DNA from: AC-69 sp963751665
Lineage (GTDB): Bacteria; Actinomycetota; UBA4738; HRBIN12
Length of the DNA: 64,000 nt
Assembly (NCBI GenBank): GCA_963751665.1
Contig: CAVVVF010000004.1
Location: 372,001-436,000, forward strand
Direction of reading: 5' to 3'
A program made the translations under genes and the position numbers. The notes beneath the pieces are model-generated. The model saw only the letters and a program-made list of their open reading frames with translations. It searched no databases and was not told where the DNA came from. The first letter of the stretch is position 1. Each line of letters opens with the position of its first letter. This document shows, one piece after another, positions 27,130 to 35,581 of the stretch.

Positions 27130-28947
27130 ATGCTCGTGAGGAAGGAACGATCGACCGCGATGGTGCTCGAGGGGTCCGAGGTCCTGCGGGCCGGGAAGGC
27201 GGACGTCTTCCGGATCCGTGAGCGGACCCGGAGGAAGCGCGTGCGGCGGTTGATCCTGGTCCTGGGCGGCCTCGACGCGTACCTGTGGTACCGCTACCTC
27301 AGCCACAACCCCATCCGATTGCCGAGCCCGGGACCCAACATGATCCTGTTCCTGCCGGTGATCCTGATCTTCCTGGCCATCCTGCTGATGATGGCCATGC
27401 CCCTGTTCAGCGGGCGCTCCCCCCACATCGTCGTTCGTCCCGAGGAGATCGAGGTCGGCCTGACGGACGTCCGTGGGCTCGACGGGCAGGTGGACGAGGT
27501 CGTGCGGACCCTCGACGTGTTCCTGGGCTACGCCACCTTCCGCGACGAGCTGGGAGGCAACCCCCGGCGCGGGATCCTGTTCGAGGGACCGCCCGGGACG
27601 GGCAAGACGTATCTGGCCAAGGCCATGGCCAAGCAGGCCGGTGTGCCGTTCCTGTTCATCTCGGCCCCGGCGTTCCAGTCGATGTGGTTCGGTATGACGG
27701 GCTCCCGCATCCGGTCGTTCTTCAAGCGGCTCCGCAAGCTGGCGCGCAAGGAAGGGGGCGCCATCGGGTTCATCGAGGAGATCGACGCCATCGGGTCCGA
27801 TCGTGGTGGCCTGGCGGCCTCGCCGGATCCCACCGGCCTGGGCCGATCCGCCAACCGGATCATCGGTCCCGGCGGATCGGGGATGGTGAACGAGCTGCTG
27901 ATCCAGATGCAGTCGTTCGACACACCCCCCTTCCTGCAACGGCTGAAGGGCGGCCTGATCGAGTGGATCAACGGGTTCCTCACCCCCCAGCGGCGGATCT
28001 CGGCCGGCAAGCCCGGCTACAACAACATCCTGCTGATCGCGGCGACCAACCGGTCCGACAACCTGGACCCGGCGCTCCTTCGTCCAGGACGGTTCGACCG
28101 ACGACTGTACTTCGACCTTCCGACGAAGCAGGGGCGCCGGGACCTGATCGACTTCTTCCTCGATCGAAAGGCCCACCACCCGCAGCTCGACGACGACTCG
28201 GCGCGCGAGCGCCTGGCCCACGACACGTTCAGCTACACGCCGGTCATGATCGAGCACCTCTTCGACGAGTCGCTGCTGGTGGGCCTGCGCGACGGCCGCC
28301 GACAGATGACTCCGGACGACGTCTACGAGGCCAAGCTGACGGAGGAGATCGGGATCAAGCAGCCGGTCATCTACACCGACGGCGAGCGCCGTGCCGTGGC
28401 CACCCACGAGGCGGGACACGCCACCGTGGCCTACTTCTTCGCCAAGGGCCGGCGCCTGGAGGTCCTGTCGATCATCAAGCGCCGCCAGGCCCTCGGCCTC
28501 CTGGCGCACGGCGACGAGGAGGAGCGGTTCACCAGGTCCCGATCGGAGATCGAGGCACACGTCGCGATCGCGCTCGGTGGCCTGGTCTCGGAGGAGCTCT
28601 TCCTGGGTGAGTCCGGGACCGGCCCCGCATCCGACCTTGCCGGAGCGACCCTGCTCGCGGCGCAGATGGTCGGCTCCTTCGGGATGGCCGGCTCGCTCAT
28701 CTCCTACGACGCCATCGCCGAGGGTCCCATCGGGAGCAAGAACCTGGTGGGCAAGGTCCTGGCCGACCGGGACGGGAAGGCTCGGGTCGAGGACATCCTC
28801 ACCGAGCAGAGGGAGCGCGTGACGGAGCTTCTGGACGAGAACCGGGACGTTGTCACAGCCCTTCGCGATGCCCTCATCGAGCGGGACGAGCTCGTGGCCG
28901 AGGAGATCACCACCGTCATCGAGAAGGCCCTGGCGAACCGGAGCTAG
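27130..28947 (+). CDS. FtsH-like membrane AAA+ zinc metalloprotease with an insert
   Basis: 605 residues, ATG 27130 with AGGAAGGGG as ribosome binding site. Two membrane helices (about 42-53 and 74-98) joined by only a short loop, in place of the usual larger periplasmic domain. AAA+ module: Walker A GPPGTGKT, Walker-B-like IGFIEEIDAIG (Glu where FtsH has Asp), second region of homology AATNRSDNLDPALLRPGRFD. Between Walker B and that region lies an extra stretch (DPTGLGRSANRIIGPGG and LKGGLIEWINGFLTPQRR). Protease domain: zinc motif HEAGH, third ligand in ASDLAGAT. Expected to degrade membrane and cytosolic proteins. Divergent from the HTH gene. Confidence 0.9.
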   Translation: MLVRKERSTAMVLEGSEVLRAGKADVFRIRERTRRKRVRRLILVLGGLDAYLWYRYLSHNPIRLPSPGPNMILFLPVILIFLAILLMMAMPLFSGRSPHIVVRPEEIEVGLTDVRGLDGQVDEVVRTLDVFLGYATFRDELGGNPRRGILFEGPPGTGKTYLAKAMAKQAGVPFLFISAPAFQSMWFGMTGSRIRSFFKRLRKLARKEGGAIGFIEEIDAIGSDRGGLAASPDPTGLGRSANRIIGPGGSGMVNELLIQMQSFDTPPFLQRLKGGLIEWINGFLTPQRRISAGKPGYNNILLIAATNRSDNLDPALLRPGRFDRRLYFDLPTKQGRRDLIDFFLDRKAHHPQLDDDSARERLAHDTFSYTPVMIEHLFDESLLVGLRDGRRQMTPDDVYEAKLTEEIGIKQPVIYTDGERRAVATHEAGHATVAYFFAKGRRLEVLSIIKRRQALGLLAHGDEEERFTRSRSEIEAHVAIALGGLVSEELFLGESGTGPASDLAGATLLAAQMVGSFGMAGSLISYDAIAEGPIGSKNLVGKVLADRDGKARVEDILTEQRERVTELLDENRDVVTALRDALIERDELVAEEITTVIEKALANRS

Positions 28948-28954
28948 ACCCGGC

Positions 28955-29821
28955 TCATCTCGCGAGCTCGCGCACCGCCGGGAGCACGTCGTTCGCCAGG
29001 CGCTCGCGTTGCTCCGCCCGGTCCCCCGAGAGCCACAAGTTGAGGCACGTGATGCCGTCGGCCATCAGGCTGGCTAGGCGTTCGGCCACCGCGCCGGGCT
29101 CGCCGACCACCATGCGCTCGGGATCGGGGGCGGGGTCGCCGCCCACGCGAAGGGAGACGTTGTACGCGTAGGTCATGGTGCCGGGGTCACGGCCGGCCCT
29201 TTCGGCCGCCTCCTTGACCACCTTCAGCTTCTCCCGCACGACATCAGGCGGCGCGTACGACATCGACGGAAGCCAGCCGTCGGCCATCCGTCCCGTCAGC
29301 TCGAGGGCCTTTGGCCCGTAGGTTCCGAGCCAGATGGGGATGGGCCGGGAAGGCTTGGGCTCGACCTCGGCGCCGACGGTTCGGTAATGACGGCCCTCGA
29401 AGGTGAACGACGGTGCAAACCACACGCCGCGGATGATCGTGATGGCCTCTTCCAGGGCCTCGATCTTCTCCTTCGGGGAGCGGACCGGCAGACCGAAGGC
29501 CTCGAACTCCTGGTTGTTGCCGCCGGCGCCGAGCCCCAGGATCAGCCGTCCGCCCGAGAGCCGGTCCAGTGTCTCCGCCATCTTCGCCGTGACCACGGGA
29601 TTGCGGTAGGGCAGGCCGAGGACGTTCGTCCCGACCGAGATGCGAGAGGTCGACGCCGCGATCCACGTGAGTAGGGTCCACGTCTCGTAGGAGGGGCGAT
29701 CGCCGTGAAGGTGATCCCACACCGTCACGAGGTCGAAGCCGACCTCCTCGGCGTGCTGGGCCTCGCCCACGGGGTCGGACCGGCCGGAAGCTGATGGGAT
29801 GACGGTGACGCCGAAACGCAC
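28955..29821 (-). CDS. LLM-class (F420-dependent type) flavin oxidoreductase
   Basis: 288 residues, ATG 29821 (MRFGVTVIPSASGRSDPV). Luciferase-like TIM-barrel fold: FDLVTVWDHLHGDRPSYETW, RISVGTNVLGLPYRNPVV, GGRLILGLGAGGN, IPIWLGTYGPKALEL. In Actinobacteria this class commonly uses F420, but the cofactor is not provable from sequence alone. The stop is 7 bp from the convergent FtsH-like stop; the start is 54 bp from the divergent thiolase start. Substrate unknown. Confidence 0.88.
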   Translation of the reverse strand: MRFGVTVIPSASGRSDPVGEAQHAEEVGFDLVTVWDHLHGDRPSYETWTLLTWIAASTSRISVGTNVLGLPYRNPVVTAKMAETLDRLSGGRLILGLGAGGNNQEFEAFGLPVRSPKEKIEALEEAITIIRGVWFAPSFTFEGRHYRTVGAEVEPKPSRPIPIWLGTYGPKALELTGRMADGWLPSMSYAPPDVVREKLKVVKEAAERAGRDPGTMTYAYNVSLRVGGDPAPDPERMVVGEPGAVAERLASLMADGITCLNLWLSGDRAEQRERLANDVLPAVRELAR

Positions 29822-29875
29822 TCATAGAGTCTAGGCTGCACGAAGCGGAGAGCGGCCCGGTCGTAGACTGGTCGC

Positions 29876-31061
29876 GTGAGCCCGTCCGTGATCGTCGCGG
29901 GTGCCAGGACGCCGATCGGCAAGCTCGGCGGAGCGCTGGCCGGCCTCTCCGCGGCAGATCTCGGCGCGGCGGCCATCCGGGAGGCGCTCGCGCGGTCGCG
30001 GGTCGCCCCCGAGCGGGTCGACTACGTGATCATGGGCCACGTGATCCAGGCCGGCACGGGGCAGATCACCGCCCGCCAGGCCGCCGTCGCCGCCGGGATC
30101 CCCAAGGAGGTCCCGGCCATCACCATCAACAAGGTGTGCCCGTCAGCCCTGACCGCCATCGCGCTCGCCGATCAGCTCATCCGGGCCGGAGAGGTGGAGG
30201 TCGTGGTGGCCGGCGGGATGGAGTCGATGACCCAGGCGCCTTTTTTGCTCCCCAAGGCCCGTCGGCGGCCAGCGCCTGGGCCATGCCGAGCTGGTCGACT
30301 CGATGATCCACGACGGCCTGTGGTCCTCGTTCACCAAGATGACGATGGGCGAGTCCTCCGATCGGGTGAACGCGGACCTCGGCATCACGCGCGAGGAGCA
30401 GGATGCCTGGGCCGCTCGATCGCACCGGCGCGCCCACGCGGCGTGGGACGAGGGCCGGATGGCCGAGGAGGTCGTCCCCGTCGAGGCCCCGCAGCCGTCC
30501 GGCGACCCGGTCGTGGTCCGTCGCGACGAGGGCATCCGGCCCCACACCACCCCCGAGAGCCTTGCGACGCTTCGGCCGGCGTTCGGAGAGGGCGGCACGA
30601 TCACGGCCGGCAACGCGTCGCAGATCTCCGACGGCGGTGCGGCCGTGGTGGTGACCAGCGTGGAAAGGGCAGAGGAGCTCGGCTTGGAGCCGCTCGCCGA
30701 GATCGTGGCCCACGGCATGGCGGCGGAACGGTTCGCCTACCTGCACTCCGTGCCGGCCATCGCACTCCAGAACGCGCTGAAGAAAGCGGGGCTCGACGTT
30801 CACGACCTCGGCCTGATCGAGGTGAACGAGGCCTTCGCCGCCGTCGCCCTGAACGTGACGAAGGCGCTCGGGGTCTCGGACGACATCGTGAACGTGAACG
30901 GCGGCGCCGTCGCGCTGGGGCACCCCATCGGCATGAGCGGCGCCCGGATCGTCCTCACCCTCGCCCACGAGATGCGCCGGCGTGGCGTGGACCTCGGCGG
31001 CGCGACCATCTGCGGCGGTGGGGGCCAGGGCGACGCCCTGGTCATCCGAACGCCGGCGTAG
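29876..31061 (+). CDS. Acetyl-CoA C-acetyltransferase (thiolase), frameshifted
   Basis: 394 residues after removing one base. GTG 29876 (VSPSVIVAGARTPIGKLGG). The nucleophilic Cys is in INKVCPSALTAI (usual form NKVCASGLKA), and the other catalytic motifs are EVNEAFAAVALNVTKALG, NGGAVALGHPIGMSGARI and CGGGGQGDALVI, so it is an active-type thiolase, unlike the two near the left edge. It makes or cleaves acetoacetyl-CoA. The frame breaks near 30,265 (after PKAR); one inserted base in GTCGGCGGCC restores GQRLGHAELVDSMIHDG. Upstream of an acyl-CoA dehydrogenase with 13 bp between them, likely one operon. Confidence 0.92.
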
Positions 31062-31074
31062 GTTCCACGAGCGC

Positions 31075-32236
31075 ATGGGCGAGGACCGCTTCGAGTTGCC
31101 GGAGGAGCTCGAGGAGTTCCGCGCGATCGTCCGGCAGATCTCCGAGGAGCGGATCGCTCCCCGGGCCGCCGAGATCGACGAGACCGACGAGTGGCCCGAG
31201 GACGTCTACAAGGCGCTGGTCGACAACGACCTCATGGCGGTGGGCTATCCGGAGGAGTTCGGTGGCTCGGGCGGCGGCTCGCTCGCCTTCGGTCTGCTGG
31301 TCGAGGAGCTCGCCCGGGTGTCGGCCGGCGTGTCGCTCATCCCGGGCGTGTGCAAGCTCGGCATCGTCCCCTTGAGGGTGGCCGGCGACCGCGACAAGGA
31401 ACGCTCGATGACCGAGGGGATCTGCCGCGGCGACATCCTGATGTCGTACGCGCTCACCGAGCCGGGGGCCGGCTCGGATCCGGCCGCCATGACCACCCGG
31501 TACGTGCGCGACGGCGACGCGTTCGTCCTGTCGGGGACCAAGCGGTTCATCACCGGAGCCGGCGTGTCCCATGCCTACATCGTGTTCGCCACCGCGGACC
31601 CCTCGCGGAAGGCGAAGGGCGTCTCGGCGTTCCTGGTGATGCGGGACGACCCCGGCATCTCCTTCGGCAGGAAGGAGGACAAGATGGGGATCCGGGGGTC
31701 GCCGACCCGCGAGGTGATCCTGGAGGACTGCCGGATCCCCGCCGATCGTCTGATCGGCCAGGAGGGCGAGGGCTTCACCTACGCGATGCGGACGCTCGAC
31801 TATTCGCGCCCGGCCATCGCGGCGCAGGCCCTGGGCATCGCACAGGGAGCGTTCGACGTCTCGTCGAGGTACGCGACGGAGCGACGGCAGTTCGGGCAGC
31901 GGATCGCCGACTTCGAGGCCATCCAGTTCATGCTGGCCGACATGGCGATGAAGATCGAGGCCTCCCGGTTGCTGGTCTATCGGGCGCTCGCGCTGTGTGA
32001 CGCCGGCGATCGAGCGGATGCCCTACTTCTCGGCCGTGGCGAAGTGCTTCGCCTCGGATGCGGCCATGGAGATCACGACCGACGCGGTACAGATCCTGGG
32101 GGGCTACGGCTACATCCGCGAGTACCCGGTGGAGCGGATGATGCGCGACGCGAAGATCACGCAGATCTACGAGGGGACGAACCAGATCCAGCGCGTCGTG
32201 ATCGCCCGCCACATCCTGAAGTCGCTCGACGCCTGA
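31075..32236 (+). CDS. Acyl-CoA dehydrogenase, frameshifted near the C terminus
   Basis: About 386 residues after one correction. ATG 31075 (MGEDRFELPEELEEFRAIV). FAD-dependent family signatures: MSYALTEPGAGSDPA, GTKRFITGAG, ATERRQFGQRIADFEAIQ and ILGGYGYIREYPVERMMRDAK in part, and catalytic IYEGTNQIQRVVIARHI. The frame breaks at about 32,000 (CTGTGTGACGCCGGCG region); one extra base is implied. It follows the thiolase at 29876 and together they look like a beta-oxidation pair. Two strong hairpins follow its stop. Confidence 0.92.
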
Positions 32237-32273
32237 CGCCCGGCGGCATCGTTGCCCGCCGTCCCACGACGAC

Positions 32274-32308
32274 GGGGCCGCGCGCCGCCTTCTGCGGCGC
32301 GCGGCCCC
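32274..32308. terminator. Perfect 15-bp stem-loop between convergent genes
   Basis: GGGGCCGCGCGCCGC (32274-32288) pairs perfectly with GCGGCGCGCGGCCCC (32294-32308) across the 5-base loop CTTCT. It sits 38 bp after the acyl-CoA dehydrogenase stop and about 105 bp from the pseudokinase stop on the other strand. No T-run follows, as is common for high-GC actinobacterial terminators. Confidence 0.75.
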
Positions 32309-32316
32309 GAGGAAGT

Positions 32317-32381
32317 CGGGGGCCGCTCGAGAGGCCTGCGGCGCGGGGGGCCCGCCGCCGGGACCTCTCTCGCGGCCCCCG
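32317..32381. terminator. Second, larger imperfect hairpin in the same gap
   Basis: Left arm 32317-32334 and right arm 32364-32381 match over 18 positions with two mismatches (CGGGGGCCGC then GAGAGG). The 29-base interior is itself GC-rich and self-complementary (GCGGCG against CGCCGC), so the element may be a nested stem. It lies 8 bp from the first hairpin; together they fill the gap between convergent transcription units. Confidence 0.6.
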
Positions 32382-32414
32382 AGCCATCAGCCCGGCCGGC
32401 CCCCGGCGCGGGCG

Positions 32415-33395
32415 CTAGATCGTGACGTGCTCGTCCGCCGCTCCGTCGTGTGTCCGATCGGCGCCGGGCGCGTGGACGGGGTTGCCCCCCTCCATCACGT
32501 CGGGCAGGAACACCCGGAAGGAGGCGCCGCCGCCCTCGCGCTCCTCCACCCATGCCCTGCCGTCGTGCACGTCGGCCAGCCTGGAGAGCAGGGACATGCC
32601 CGTTCGCGCACGCTCCGCCGGACGACCGTGCGCGACCGCCAGCGTCGACATTCGGAGCAGCACGCTCACCAGCCGGTCGAGCTTTCGGGCGTTCGACGAC
32701 AGCTGGCGGATCATCTCCTGGCTATCGCTGGCCTTGGGGTCGGTGTGCTTCATGGCCAGCGCGATCCCCAGGATCGAGGTAAGTGGACGGCGAACCTCTC
32801 CGGCCACCGCATCCTTCAGCGTGCTCCGCTCCTTGTCGGCGACGAGCGGCACCCCTCCGAGGTGGAGCTTCTTGATCTCCGCCAGGCGGGCCTTCAGCTC
32901 CTGGGCCTGCTCTTCGAGCAGCCGGGCCTTCTCCTCGCCGGCGTGACGCGTTCGTCGGCTCGGCGGAACCGCCCCTCGGCCTCGGCGAGCTGGCCCCGGG
33001 TCTTCTGGAGGTCCTCCAGGAGCTCGGAGCTCTTCGCCGCGGTCTGGGCCGCCTGTTCCTCGGCCGCCCGCGCGCGCAGACTCGGCCTGGCTCGTCCGCT
33101 CCTCGAGCTCCTCGAACTGGTCGGTGGCCTCCTTCGCCCTTCGCTCCGCATCGGCCAGGCTCGAGGTCATCCGGCTGGCTGCGCCCTCTGCCCGCTCGGC
33201 TCGGCGCTCGGCCTGCCGGATCTGCTCGTCCGCTGTCCTGGCGGTCATCTCGGCCTGCTTGACCAGCTCCTCCTCGGCCAGCAGCCGCTCGGCGGCGAAC
33301 TTCAGGTCCTCGGCCGCGCGGGCCACGGCCTCCCCGACGGCGGCGATGCGGGTGGCCATCTCGTCGCCGGTGTCGATCTCCAGCATGTCGCTCAT
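32415..33395 (-). CDS. Coiled-coil pseudo-histidine-kinase-like protein (compensating frameshifts)
   Basis: 326 residues, ATG 33395 with GTGAGG upstream. Long coiled coil (about 1-170), then a HisKA-like helical pair EVRRPLTSILGIALAMKHTD. In a working kinase this would read H-E-(L/I)-R-x-P-L; here the phosphoacceptor His is not present. The C terminus (HDGRAWVEEREGGGASFRVFLPDV) matches only the last strands of a HATPase domain; N, G1 and F boxes are missing, so ATP binding is unlikely. Two opposite frame breaks near 33,080 and 32,943 cancel out; the middle frame reads SSELLEDLQKTRGQLAEAEG. It lies 11 bp downstream of a sensor-like protein that lacks a kinase domain. Confidence 0.72.
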   Translation of the reverse strand: MSDMLEIDTGDEMATRIAAVGEAVARAAEDLKFAAERLLAEEELVKQAEMTARTADEQIRQAERRAERAEGAASRMTSSLADAERRAKEATDQFEELEERTSQAESARAGGRGTGGPDRGEELRAPGGPPEDPGPARRGRGAVPPSRRTRHAGEEKARLLEEQAQELKARLAEIKKLHLGGVPLVADKERSTLKDAVAGEVRRPLTSILGIALAMKHTDPKASDSQEMIRQLSSNARKLDRLVSVLLRMSTLAVAHGRPAERARTGMSLLSRLADVHDGRAWVEEREGGGASFRVFLPDVMEGGNPVHAPGADRTHDGAADEHVTI

Positions 33396-33406
33396 CCTCA
33401 CCTCAC

Positions 33407-34462
33407 CTATTGGCCTGACCTGGTCACGAACGTGACCTTGTCGAGCTCGGCTTCGAGCTCCTTCACACGGACCTCGGCGGCCTGAGCCCTGGCCTCGGCC
33501 TCCTTCAGCTGTTGCCGAAGGGCCTGCTGGGCGTTGACCTGCGACTCGAGCGTCTTCACTTGATCGACGGCCCGGTCGAACTGCGACTGCAGGGCCTGGA
33601 AGTTCCCCTCGGTCCTGAGGGCCAGCTCCTCCGCGGCCTGGCGGGCCTCGTCGATCTGCCGGAACCCCGGGAGCATGTAGGCGGGCCCCTCGTTCACTCC
33701 CTTCCCTCGACGCTGGCGCTCGGCCCTGGCCGGCGCAGCTTCGGACGGGGTCACGGCCGGCTTCGCCTCGTCTCCCGCTTCCTCCGGCGATCGCCGCCAC
33801 GGCAGCCGAACGGCGGGAACCTTCTCGATCGGCACGAAGGTCAGAGCCAGCAAGGCCAACCACAGGACGAGCGCGAACGCGAGGAACGTCCTGACCTGAG
33901 CCCACAACCCGCCAACCTGGTCAAGGACGGGCGTGAGCGGTTGTGCCAGTTGAGCCATTGCCACCGGACCGTTCGGGCTCCTCGAGATGGGGACGAAGGT
34001 CTCCAGCCTGTCGTCCTGCACGCGGACACCTCCGGACGAGCTCGTCATCGCCGAGATGACGGGCTGCATCTCCGGCGGCGTCGAGCCGACCACGCTCCGA
34101 TCTGCATCGAACAGGATCCGGCCCTCCGACGACCAGATGGTGACCGAGACCACCGGGCCACCCAACGTGACGGCCTTGCGAACCCGTTCGGCGAGCCTTT
34201 CGTAGCGAGGGCCGCCGACCGGCTTGGAGAGCTGCTTGTTGCTGAGCACTGCTGACAGGAGCTGCGCGTGGTTCCGGGTGTCCTTGGCGGCCCGGGCGAT
34301 GGCCTGGTTCCGGTCGGCGTTGGACAGGTACATCGTGGCGCCGATGCCCACGACGAAGACGAACGACAGGGTCGCCCACAGCGCCCGTCGCTCACGACCG
34401 GCAACGGATCTCAGCAAGAATTCCCCCGCGGTTGCTCGCAAGGTCAGTATCGGCCCACCCAT
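33407..34462 (-). CDS. Two-helix membrane sensor-like protein with C-terminal coiled coil
   Basis: 351 residues from ATG 34462. One helix (ALWATLSFVFVVGIGATMYL), an extracytoplasmic sensor domain of about 130 residues (VVSVTIWSSEGRILFDADRS resembles a PAS/CACHE-type strand pair), a second helix (FLAFALVLWLALLALTFV), then a cytosolic basic linker and a coiled coil (ALRTEGNFQALQSQFDRAV and further) without a kinase or HAMP domain. This is the input half of a sensor kinase. The downstream pseudokinase gene supplies a coiled coil and degenerate kinase remnant; they may form a split receptor. Confidence 0.75.
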   Translation of the reverse strand: MGGPILTLRATAGEFLLRSVAGRERRALWATLSFVFVVGIGATMYLSNADRNQAIARAAKDTRNHAQLLSAVLSNKQLSKPVGGPRYERLAERVRKAVTLGGPVVSVTIWSSEGRILFDADRSVVGSTPPEMQPVISAMTSSSGGVRVQDDRLETFVPISRSPNGPVAMAQLAQPLTPVLDQVGGLWAQVRTFLAFALVLWLALLALTFVPIEKVPAVRLPWRRSPEEAGDEAKPAVTPSEAAPARAERQRRGKGVNEGPAYMLPGFRQIDEARQAAEELALRTEGNFQALQSQFDRAVDQVKTLESQVNAQQALRQQLKEAEARAQAAEVRVKELEAELDKVTFVTRSGQ

Positions 34463-34624
34463 GGGTCGTTGAGCATCCGCCCTATGGCTAGATACTCCGA
34501 TCAAACCGGACGGCGAGGGGGCTACGACCTTCGACGGCCCGACGCCGTGACCGGGTGACGCGGGGCAAGCCGGCTGCGAGGGGCTTCCCACGGAGGTGTC
34601 GGAGGAGGTCGGTAAGCTTCGCCC

Positions 34625-35581
34625 ATGCTCTCGCTCCGGGCGGATCCCTGGATCCCCGACTTCGGCATGGGGTTCGAGGCCAGGATGGGCGAGACCCCCG
34701 CTCGGGCGGATCCCTTCGTGGAGACCGAGGACTGGAGCGTCCCCATCGTCCCGGGCGAGGTCGAACCGGGCACGGTGTGGTTCGTGGACGGGGTCCGGCG
34801 GGTGGAGCTTCGGCTGATCGCCGGGGACGAGTCCGGCAGGCGCGCCCCCGGGCTGTTCGGGTCCTTCGGCGTCGGTGCCGTGCGGTGTGACGGCCACGCG
34901 GCATTCGCCGAGCACTCGCTGGGCCGCTCGGTGGTGGTGGGGGGCGGGCTCCGGCCGGAGCCCGTCGAGGTTCGCGTGGGCGGCGTCGTCCTGGCCTACC
35001 AGCCGGCCACCGAGCCGGGGGGCGACCCCGACACTCCGCTGTTCGGGCTGCAGAAGGCGATGATGGCGCAGGAGGCGGCGCTCGCCTCCCGCATCGCCTC
35101 GGGGAAGGAGGAGCTGGTGCTGGCCGATGGGCGCCTGGGCTTCCTCGACGCCACGCGGAGCCCGGTGGTCGGGGTGGTGAAGCGGTTCGTCCGCGCCTAC
35201 CTCGACCCGGAGCAGGACGCGCTCCTTCCGCGTCTCGCGCCCGGGGAGCGGACGCCGCTGTTCGGCCTGGTGTACGAGGGGCAGCCGCTCGAGCGGTACG
35301 CGTGGTACACGCGACTGGTGCGGAGCCGGCCCGAATGGCACGACCACGCCGGCCTGGTGCGCTGCGAGGTCCGGGTGGGCCTCGGCCTGGACGAGGCGAG
35401 GGCCCTGGCCGATCGGGTGAGCGGCCTGCTCCCCGGGTTCGCCGGAAGGCCCTTCGATCCTCGGTTCCCTCAGAACCTGGCCCCTGTCGGCGGCCTCGAG
35501 CGCTTCCTCCAGCACCGCCTGGGCCACCGGGGGCTGATCCGAAGGGCCCTGATGGCCCGTCTGGCGGAGCAGGCGGCGTGA
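34625..35581 (+). CDS. nurA: NurA-domain nuclease-like protein
   Basis: 318 residues from ATG 34625. The NurA family pattern is visible: an N-terminal acidic VWFVDGVRRVELRL (aspartate after FVDG), a long middle with AYQPATEP, a LVLADGRLGFLD strand with a second acidic site, and VVGVVKRFVRAY, then a C-terminal GLVRCEVRVGLGLDEARAL segment. NurA is a 5'-3' exo/endonuclease that works on DNA ends with the HerA translocase. Its stop overlaps the HerA start (GTGA), and SbcD/SbcC follow, so identification leans on both sequence and operon. The bacterial form may be divergent from archaeal NurA. Confidence 0.82.
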   Translation: MLSLRADPWIPDFGMGFEARMGETPARADPFVETEDWSVPIVPGEVEPGTVWFVDGVRRVELRLIAGDESGRRAPGLFGSFGVGAVRCDGHAAFAEHSLGRSVVVGGGLRPEPVEVRVGGVVLAYQPATEPGGDPDTPLFGLQKAMMAQEAALASRIASGKEELVLADGRLGFLDATRSPVVGVVKRFVRAYLDPEQDALLPRLAPGERTPLFGLVYEGQPLERYAWYTRLVRSRPEWHDHAGLVRCEVRVGLGLDEARALADRVSGLLPGFAGRPFDPRFPQNLAPVGGLERFLQHRLGHRGLIRRALMARLAEQAA

